In this document: piece by piece, positions 58,274-64,000 of the stretch
How the letters are laid out: every line of letters starts with the position of its first letter
Numbering within the stretch: position 1 is the first letter of the stretch
Source: Candidatus Hydrogenedens sp.
GTDB taxonomy: Bacteria > Hydrogenedentota > Hydrogenedentia > Hydrogenedentales > JAEUWI01
DNA length: 64,000 bases
Direction of reading: 5' to 3'
Assembly (NCBI GenBank): GCA_016125095.1
Contig: WGMK01000016.1
Coordinates: 124,001-188,000 of the forward strand
Notes under the pieces: generated by a model
Databases searched by the model: none
What the model was told of the DNA's origin: nothing
Seen by the model: the letters and a program-made list of their open reading frames with translations, nothing else
Translations under genes and position numbers: made by a program

Positions 58274-59581
58274 TCAAAAGAAGTACTTGCCGAAGAAGCC
58301 GCCGATGCCGTGGAAGATGCCGCCGACGAAGCCGCGCTGGCGTTCGATGCGGCCGGAGCGGACGGCGTCGCGGTAGTCGAAGCCGTGCTTGAGCATGCCG
58401 ACGCCGGGCACCCATTCGGGCGAGGCGACGTGGGGCGGCAGTACGTCGATGCCATCGGGCACGCCGACGCGCGCAGGCGCCTGGAACACGCTGGTCGCGA
58501 GGGCATCCATGTTGTTGATGCCCGCAGAACCGCCGATAAGCACGATGCCGCGAATGAGGTTGTCGAGGTGATTCTTGCGATCGAGGTGATCGTAGATCGC
58601 GTTCATGAGCTCCTTGGCGCGCTCGAAGATGATCATCTCGAGGTCGTAGCGATCCGCCACGCTGGGCGCGCCGCGCACGGCACTCTTCAGCTTGATGTGC
58701 GCGGTCTGTTCGCGTTCGGCGGCAAAGGCGCGGCCGGTGGTGCCCTCGAGCTGGTAGACGTTGGAATCGCTCATCTGCCGCAGCAGGCTTTCCGCGATGC
58801 CGTATTCGAGGATGAGCTCAAGCGCCTCCTCGAACGAGATCTGCAGCCCGGCGGCCACGTCGCGCGTGATGTGGAATCCGCCCCATTCGAAGGAGTGGGT
58901 CTGCAGGATGCGGCGGTCGCGATAGATGGAAATGCCGCAGGTGCTCCGGCCCATGTCGACCACGCAGACCCCGAGTTCCATATCCTCGGGCGTAAGGCAG
59001 CCCATGGCACCGGCGATGGGCACGTAGATCACGTCTTCGACTTCGCGGCCCTGCGACTCGACGACGGTGTTGATGTTGTCTTCGATAACCGAGGGCAGCA
59101 GGGCAAAGTGCACGCGTGTCTTGAGCACGCTGCCGCGGATGCCGATGGGATCGCTCACGCGCATATCGTCCACATACCACTCCTGCGAGGAAATGGATGA
59201 GCAGACTTTTTTTCCTGGCGCGAGGATGTTGCGCGAGGCCATCTCGAGGGCCTCCTCCATGTGGCGCAGGTCGACGCTCTCCTTGTCGAGCTGGGCGCGG
59301 CCCTCGCGGATGTGCGACTCGACGGTGGAGCCGTTCATGCCGCAGATGAGCTTGGGCACCTTCGTGCCGGCTTCCTTCTCGGCCATGACGAGCGCCTGTT
59401 TGAGCGCGCGCTGCGCGGCACCGTGATCCTGGATTACGCCCTGCATGACGCAGCCGCGGCCCGGGGCCATGCCATGCCCCAGGATGGTAATGGCGCCATC
59501 GTAGCCCTTCTGGCCGATCAGCACCCGGACGTCCCGCGAACCAAAGTCAACCGCTCCTACGATGTCTCCGCGTCTGGCCAC
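58274..59581 (-). CDS. Divergent FtsA-like actin-fold cell division protein
   Basis: A 435-residue protein of the FtsA/PilM branch of the actin superfamily. The N-terminus GDIVGAVDFGSRDVRVLIG fits the phosphate-1 loop, GVIQDHGAAQRAL and the following helices the FtsA-specific 1C domain, ELGVCVVDMGRSTCGISIY the phosphate-2 strand, and IVLIGGSAGINNM the adenosine motif. The phosphate-2 loop is unusual: the common D-I-G-G-G-T-T is replaced by D-M-G-R-S-T-C. The last residues GIFHGIGGFFGKYFF look like the membrane-targeting amphipathic helix. No ftsZ, ftsQ or mur genes adjoin. It is 59 bases after the coiled-coil gene on the same strand, so the two are probably co-expressed. Confidence 0.8.
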   Translation of the reverse strand: MARRGDIVGAVDFGSRDVRVLIGQKGYDGAITILGHGMAPGRGCVMQGVIQDHGAAQRALKQALVMAEKEAGTKVPKLICGMNGSTVESHIREGRAQLDKESVDLRHMEEALEMASRNILAPGKKVCSSISSQEWYVDDMRVSDPIGIRGSVLKTRVHFALLPSVIEDNINTVVESQGREVEDVIYVPIAGAMGCLTPEDMELGVCVVDMGRSTCGISIYRDRRILQTHSFEWGGFHITRDVAAGLQISFEEALELILEYGIAESLLRQMSDSNVYQLEGTTGRAFAAEREQTAHIKLKSAVRGAPSVADRYDLEMIIFERAKELMNAIYDHLDRKNHLDNLIRGIVLIGGSAGINNMDALATSVFQAPARVGVPDGIDVLPPHVASPEWVPGVGMLKHGFDYRDAVRSGRIERQRGFVGGIFHGIGGFFGKYFF

Positions 59582-59640
59582 TGTATCCGTTTCTCCTACG
59601 CTGCGCGCAGCTTCAAGTTCGGTTTACGGGTTCGGGGCGA

Positions 59641-61698
59641 TCAGGAATCGCCCTCGGGCTCGCCGGAGACGAGCCGCAGGGTCTGTTCGATACCATCGAG
59701 CGACGAGCGCAGCTTAGTCAGGTGCGCCTCGCGTCCGGCCTTGGACTTCTGGCGCACCTCGCGCTCCTCGCGCAAGTCGCCGGCCTGCTTGCGGGCGTCT
59801 TCGAGCGCCGCGCGCGAGGCGTCTTCCAGTTCACGCAGCTGGGCGATACCCTCGCTGATGGTCTGCTCGTCGTTCTGCTCGGCCTCGAGCGCTTCCTGGG
59901 AAGCCTTCAGGCGTTTGCCTTCCTCGGCCAGCTTGGCCTGCAGTTCGGCAATCTGCTGCTCGATATCGGCAATGCTGCCCTCGACTTCGGTAACCACTTC
60001 CTCGGCCGCGACTACCTGCTCGCGCTTGGTCTCGAGGTCCTGCTCGAGCCCGGTGCGCTGCTGCTGGGTATCCTCGAGGTGCGTCTCGGAATCCGACACG
60101 CGCTGGTCGGCGTCCACGATGGCGGCATCGACCTGCTCGAGCAGATCCACCGCTTCCGACACGCTGTCCTCGGCGCGGCGCGTTTCCAGGATGGCCATGT
60201 CGGCCGCCAGGCGCAGCGCCAGCATCTTCGCGTCGGAGACATCGCCGCGGGTCATGGCCTCGCGCGCGCTGGTCCAAATCGATTCCGGCGTATTCAGCAC
60301 CGGGGCGGGCGCAGGCTCCGGTTCGGGCTCGGGTGCAACGGCTTCGGGTTCCGGCGTTGCTTCCTCGAGGAGCTCTTCGGCCTCGGCGATGGTCTCTTCC
60401 AGCACCTCGTCCGCGGTCTCTTCCTCGGCCTCCGGCTCAAGGTCGAGCAGACCGAGTTCTTCTTTTACATGCCCTTCCTCGCCGCCATCGGATGCGGCTT
60501 CGAGTTCGCTCATGGCGAGGTCGAAGAGATCCTGCTGGGGCGGAGGCACTGGCGTCGCCTTCGCTGCGGGCGGCTCCACTTCGAGTACGGCCTGAATCGG
60601 TTCGGGCTCGGCGGCCGCGTCGGACTCCGGTGCGTGTTCCGCCTCCACGTCGAACACGGCCAGCAACGGGTCCTCGGCGGGCACTTCGGCTGATTCCGTC
60701 GCCTCGTCTACCGTCTCGTCGATGGCGATATACTCGAAGGTCTCGACGTCATCTTCTTCAGGTGCGTCGTCTTGCGCTACCTCGACGGCATCCTCGGGCT
60801 CGTCGACATACTCGTCGATGGCCTCGGCCTCTTCTACCATCTCCTCCGCCGCATCGAGTTCCTGTTCGAGATAGGGATTCTCGTCTTCGTCCCACGCGGG
60901 AGCGGGCGCGGAGAGCGCGTCTACCGGCTCCTGAAACGACGGCGGTTCGAAGGGCATATCGTCTTCGTCGTCTTCTTCTTCGTGCGTAGCGTCGGAAACT
61001 TCGCGCACTTCCACGTCGGGCTCGTCGAGCGGCGACGCCGCGCGCGGCTGGAACGGCGTGATGTTGCTGGGGCTACCAGACTGCTGCGCGCCACGCGATT
61101 CCGATTCGTCTTCGACCAAGCGGTAGCCGATGGACTGCAGGTGTTCGACGGCCATGCTGTAGCGCTCGCGCCATTTGCGCATCACGCCGGAGCGGACATT
61201 GTCGACAATCAGATCGCCCACCATAAGGCAGAGAATTTCGTAGGCATCGAGCAGGAACGTCACGGCACCATGCGGGTCGCCGCCTTCGTCATAGCTCTGC
61301 AGCACGCGGGCGGTGTCGGTGAGTGCTTCCTTCACCCCGTCCCAGTTGCTCTCGTAGGCAATCTCGATGCCGTTGACCACTTGATCGAGACAGGCATCGA
61401 CCCACTGGTCGGCGGGGGCGCCGGCGTCGGCCAGGTTCACCTGTCGCTGAAAGCGGCCGAGCACGGTCAGCAGGCGCTGCGTGGGGTCGGCGTCCATGTA
61501 GGGTTCGGGGGCGGCATCGCCCGAGGTAACCTGCGTGTCGGGTGCCATGGCGGCGCGGCTCTCCGATTCGTACGTGTCGTCGTCCACGGTGAAGCCTTCT
61601 TCCTGGACAGCTTCTGCGGTGCTGGCGGCATCGGAGCGATCGCCCCAGAGACGGCGGCCCGCTTCGGCCCAGGTTCCTGAACGTTTCCCAAATCGCAC
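59641..61698 (-). CDS. Long acidic coiled-coil protein upstream of ftsA
   Basis: A 685-residue cytoplasmic protein. Residues 65-175 are a helical domain (LLTVLGRFQRQVNLAD, WDGVKEALTDTARVL). Residues 180-480 are extremely acidic and low in complexity. Residues 485-665 form a long coiled coil (VVAAEEVVTEVEGSIADIEQ and onward). No membrane segment or known family is evident; the shape recalls division or scaffold factors. Two GTG codons compete: the one at 61707 overlaps the GGAGG (61707-61711), while the one at 61698 stands eight bases after it and was chosen. Its neighbours, FtsA and an amidase, suggest a division role, which is inference. Confidence 0.7.
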   Translation of the reverse strand: MRFGKRSGTWAEAGRRLWGDRSDAASTAEAVQEEGFTVDDDTYESESRAAMAPDTQVTSGDAAPEPYMDADPTQRLLTVLGRFQRQVNLADAGAPADQWVDACLDQVVNGIEIAYESNWDGVKEALTDTARVLQSYDEGGDPHGAVTFLLDAYEILCLMVGDLIVDNVRSGVMRKWRERYSMAVEHLQSIGYRLVEDESESRGAQQSGSPSNITPFQPRAASPLDEPDVEVREVSDATHEEEDDEDDMPFEPPSFQEPVDALSAPAPAWDEDENPYLEQELDAAEEMVEEAEAIDEYVDEPEDAVEVAQDDAPEEDDVETFEYIAIDETVDEATESAEVPAEDPLLAVFDVEAEHAPESDAAAEPEPIQAVLEVEPPAAKATPVPPPQQDLFDLAMSELEAASDGGEEGHVKEELGLLDLEPEAEEETADEVLEETIAEAEELLEEATPEPEAVAPEPEPEPAPAPVLNTPESIWTSAREAMTRGDVSDAKMLALRLAADMAILETRRAEDSVSEAVDLLEQVDAAIVDADQRVSDSETHLEDTQQQRTGLEQDLETKREQVVAAEEVVTEVEGSIADIEQQIAELQAKLAEEGKRLKASQEALEAEQNDEQTISEGIAQLRELEDASRAALEDARKQAGDLREEREVRQKSKAGREAHLTKLRSSLDGIEQTLRLVSGEPEGDS

Positions 61699-61719
61699 TT
61701 TCCACACCTCCGTTGATCC

Positions 61720-61802
61720 AGTGTAGCATAAAGCGCACTCTGGAGCAATATATATTGTGCCGAATGTCCGCTAAGCCAGACTTCGGACACTAAATATACG
61801 AC
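61720..61802 (-). promoter_or_regulatory. Promoter with AT palindrome overlapping the -35, coiled-coil/ftsA unit
   Basis: On the minus strand TTGCTC (61748-61743) and TACACT (61725-61720) are 17 bases apart. The palindrome CAATATATATTG (61746-61757) overlaps the -35; its surrounding 16 bases (61745-61760) match the NrdR consensus at about 13 positions. A weaker site at 61787-61802 (about 11 of 16) lies 42 bases away, four DNA turns. Confidence 0.5.
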
Positions 61803-61819
61803 CGGACGACCCGGCAGGT

Positions 61820-63883
61820 TCAATTCTCGAAGTATTCCAACAGCGCGCGATGTATGGCCTCGGCATACCAGCCGCGCCAGTCAGGATCAGCCAGGCGCTC
61901 GCGGTCGGTCGGGTTGTTCATGTTCGCGGTCTCGAGCAGTACCTTGGTGGGAACCAGGTTATTGCGGAGTACAGCAGGCACATAGGCCGTATTCTTGCCC
62001 TGTCGGATGACGTTGCGGATGGGGTCGCCGTGGCGGTTCACGGCAATCTGCGGATTGGCATTGCGGAGCTGCTTGATGATGACTTCGGCGAAGTTGCGCG
62101 ATACCGCCTCGTCGCGGGTGCGATCTTCTCCTGTCGTGGTCACTGCGGAGTGCCCATTGGTTTCGAGGTAGCTGGCGTAAATCACGCCGGAGGGCAATTC
62201 GCGATCGCGGCGGTACTTGGCGCCGGGCACATAAATCATGGTGCCGCGCATGTTCGCGAAAAGCGCATCGCAGTGGATGCTGATAAAGACCACCTTGCGG
62301 GGGTCGATACCGCCCTTGAGTTCCTTGTTGTAGATATCGTTTGCCAGGTACCAGCGGAGGTTGGCGCTTATCTTCGCGTTCTGGTTGAGGTAGCGCGGAT
62401 TGGTGAGCAGTTCTTCCTGGCGATCGAAGGCGAAGCGCGTGGCATCGGTCTTGTTGAAGCCCTGCTTCGGATCCGTCAGCGTCATGTACACCTTGGCGCG
62501 GCTGTTGGTCTCGAGGGTTTCCTTGAGCCGGCAGGCGATGTCGTAGTTCAGTTCGTCTTCGTACAGGCCGGCCGCCGCGTACATGGCGCCGGTGTCCTCG
62601 CCGCCGTGGCCGGGATCGATGATCACGACGACGCCGTCGAGGTCTTTGGACTCGACACGCTGTCCCCGCTGGCGTTCTGCCTCGACGCGCACGCTGTCGT
62701 AGTTGCTGCGCTGCACGCTGCCCTTGGGCCAGTAGCGGTCGGAAAGCATCTCAAGCGGAATGCGGATCATCTCGCCGGGTTCGATCTTGCGCGGGTCGGC
62801 AATTCCGCTGCGTGCCAGCACGATGCGGCACGCGTCGTGAATGTCTTCATTCGTGCGGTAATCGGTAAAGCGTACGACGACGGAGGTGTACACCGCTTCG
62901 CCGCGCTGGATGGGGTACGCGGCGTATTCGCCCTGGTCGTCCTTGCCGTACACGAGGGTGGAATCGGCGAACTCCACGGGACCGGAATCCGCCTCGCCCT
63001 CGGCGAGCACGCCGCCGGCCACGGCGTCGGCTGCCACCAGCACCGGCACGCCGGTAGGCGCCGGGCGATCGAACTCGGGCTCCGGAGCGGAATCGACCGC
63101 GAGTTTCGTTTCGGGCTCCGGTTTCGGTGCGGGTGCAGGCTGGGGGGCGGCCTCGGGTTCGGGCTTGGCCTGGCGGCGCGGATCGGCGGCCGCGCGCATC
63201 TCCGGCTTCGGCGCGGTTTGCTGCACGACTTCATGCACGGTTTCCGCGGGCGCGGGCGTCGCGACCACAATCGGTTCCATCAACGGCGCCGCCGGCTCGG
63301 GCGGGGGGGCCGGGCGGTTCGGCGAAAGCGCCCGGAACGCCTCTTTCAGCAGTTCGTGCGGAATCAGAATGCGATCGCCCTGGCGCAGGGCCGCGCCCTT
63401 ACCCAGGTTTTTTTCGTGCCGCATGATCGCGGCGACGGCGCGGTCGCGTCCGGTAAACCAATCCGCAATGGCGTGCCACGTTTCCTGCCCCTGAGAGCCG
63501 CTGAAGGAAACGGTATGCCACCAGCCTGCTTCGTCGCAGTAGTCGTAGGGGAACAGGCGCTCGATGAGTACGCGCTGGGTGGCGCCGTTAAGCTGCGGAT
63601 ACGGCACCGCGACGGACTGCCGGTCGCGGTAGAGCCGCCAGGTATTGGTGTCGGCCAACAGGCTGACAAAGAAGGATTCGGCAGCGTCACCATCGGGGGG
63701 GCGGCATTCGAGGAAGAGAAACTGTCCGTCGCGGATTGCGGCGAACACGCCATCGTCCATACGTTCGCGGACGACTACGGCGGCATGCGCGGCGAAGCCG
63801 GAAAGGGCGCACCCTGTGGCTAACAGGATACTTACGGTGCGGCGGAGCGATTTTCGATTCAGTCGATGCTGGCGCACGGACAT
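61820..63883 (-). CDS. Periplasmic N-acetylmuramoyl-L-alanine amidase (AmiC type) with LysM-like regions
   Basis: A 687-residue exported enzyme that removes stem peptides from peptidoglycan, as needed for daughter-cell separation. After the signal peptide (LLATGCALSGFAAHA) there is a domain ending in a LysM-like stretch (ETWHAIADWFTGRDRAVAAI, QGDRILIPHELL), a Pro/Glu-rich linker, a second LysM-like region (GEAVYTSVVVRFTDY, PGEMIRIPLEML), and a zinc amidase_3 domain. Zinc ligands are His426 in DPGHGGEDTG, the Glu in YEDELNYD and the His in ISIHCDALF; the catalytic Glu is in LLETANMNN. The ATG at 63883 follows AAGG. It lies upstream of the coiled-coil/FtsA genes, in the same direction. Confidence 0.9.
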   Translation of the reverse strand: MSVRQHRLNRKSLRRTVSILLATGCALSGFAAHAAVVVRERMDDGVFAAIRDGQFLFLECRPPDGDAAESFFVSLLADTNTWRLYRDRQSVAVPYPQLNGATQRVLIERLFPYDYCDEAGWWHTVSFSGSQGQETWHAIADWFTGRDRAVAAIMRHEKNLGKGAALRQGDRILIPHELLKEAFRALSPNRPAPPPEPAAPLMEPIVVATPAPAETVHEVVQQTAPKPEMRAAADPRRQAKPEPEAAPQPAPAPKPEPETKLAVDSAPEPEFDRPAPTGVPVLVAADAVAGGVLAEGEADSGPVEFADSTLVYGKDDQGEYAAYPIQRGEAVYTSVVVRFTDYRTNEDIHDACRIVLARSGIADPRKIEPGEMIRIPLEMLSDRYWPKGSVQRSNYDSVRVEAERQRGQRVESKDLDGVVVIIDPGHGGEDTGAMYAAAGLYEDELNYDIACRLKETLETNSRAKVYMTLTDPKQGFNKTDATRFAFDRQEELLTNPRYLNQNAKISANLRWYLANDIYNKELKGGIDPRKVVFISIHCDALFANMRGTMIYVPGAKYRRDRELPSGVIYASYLETNGHSAVTTTGEDRTRDEAVSRNFAEVIIKQLRNANPQIAVNRHGDPIRNVIRQGKNTAYVPAVLRNNLVPTKVLLETANMNNPTDRERLADPDWRGWYAEAIHRALLEYFEN

Positions 63884-63941
63884 CCCTACCTTGAAAGGGC
63901 GGCGAAGCCCTCCCGGCTGCTTACCCCATGTTTCCTGCGTT

Positions 63942-63988
63942 GTACTATATACAACAGCGGACCGCTTCGCAAGCACTATATATAGTGT
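63942..63988 (-). promoter_or_regulatory. Amidase promoter with two flanking AT palindromes
   Basis: On the minus strand TTGCGA (63972-63967) and TATAGT (63949-63944) are 17 bases apart. CACTATATATAGTG (63974-63987) is a perfect palindrome and its 16-base frame matches the NrdR consensus at about 15 positions. A second site, GTACTATATACAACAG at 63942, starts 31 bases away and covers the -10; its right half matches poorly. Confidence 0.55.
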
Positions 63989-64000
63989 CAGTGGGTTCGG

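Noticed and set aside
1..64000. tRNA or rRNA genes
   Set aside because: I scanned for T-loop and rRNA-like motifs by eye and found none that fit a cloverleaf; a covariance scan would be more sensitive.

Overview
This is a GC-rich chromosomal segment, about two thirds G+C by eye, with 47 protein-coding genes, no RNA genes and no phage or CRISPR locus that I can see. The best guess for the source is a member of Candidatus Hydrogenedentota (NKB19) or a close Planctomycetes-like relative. The reasons are exported proteins with long xxDGEG and EGEGEG linkers ending in duplicated LSELLRxIQFYN modules, a Tat-exported DUF1501 protein, a DUF1080 protein, and a monomeric B12-type ribonucleotide reductase. 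The phylum assignment is inference; the sequence features are seen directly.

Layout. 1-9.9 kb: a partial membrane gene, a GNAT acetyltransferase, a CPBP-like membrane protein with an altered active site, two tandem Ca2+/cation exchangers, a Spy-like periplasmic protein, an exported epoxide-hydrolase-like enzyme, an exported beta-lactamase-fold hydrolase, a TetR regulator, the overlapping pair folD/DUF2237, and a SufU scaffold. 10-18.2 kb: a 1530-residue surface metallophosphatase with 225-bp tandem repeats, converging on a three-gene operon of exported proteins (two paralogous N-domains, one Asp-box propeller, one DGEG/dockerin-like protein). 18.4-26.5 kb, minus strand: a soluble PAS chemoreceptor with a small membrane partner, an unknown exported protein, and the operon nupC-thiD-penicillin acylase.

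26.5-30.3 kb: class II ribonucleotide reductase behind a consensus sigma-70 promoter and a pair of NrdR-like boxes, then a gene-free island full of inverted repeats. 30.3-41 kb: a D-threonine-aldolase-type enzyme with a DUF1501 protein, DUF2726 and DUF1080 genes, and the four-gene operon ppiD-pcrA-pheA-glycerophosphodiesterase. 41-47.2 kb: two large secreted proteins (DUF4397 type and a zinc metalloprotease) that share the C-terminal module. 47.2-58 kb: hydrolases, a glycoside hydrolase, a nucleotide-sugar operon (epimerase, reductase, SDR) closed by a strong terminator, a receiver-kinase hybrid, and a sulfur group (TauE-like exporter, CysE, D-cysteine desulfhydrase-like). 58-64 kb: a divergent FtsA, an acidic coiled-coil protein and a periplasmic amidase, all on the minus strand, with AT-rich palindromes overlapping the promoters of the last two.

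Most striking themes. First, a recurrent secreted-protein architecture: signal peptide, varied head domain, DGEG linker, and an EF-hand/dockerin-like duplicated tail, found in three proteins here. Second, NrdR-box-like palindromes in front of both the ribonucleotide reductase and the envelope/division genes, which may couple dNTP supply to cell-wall work. Third, at least three families of dispersed palindromic repeats.
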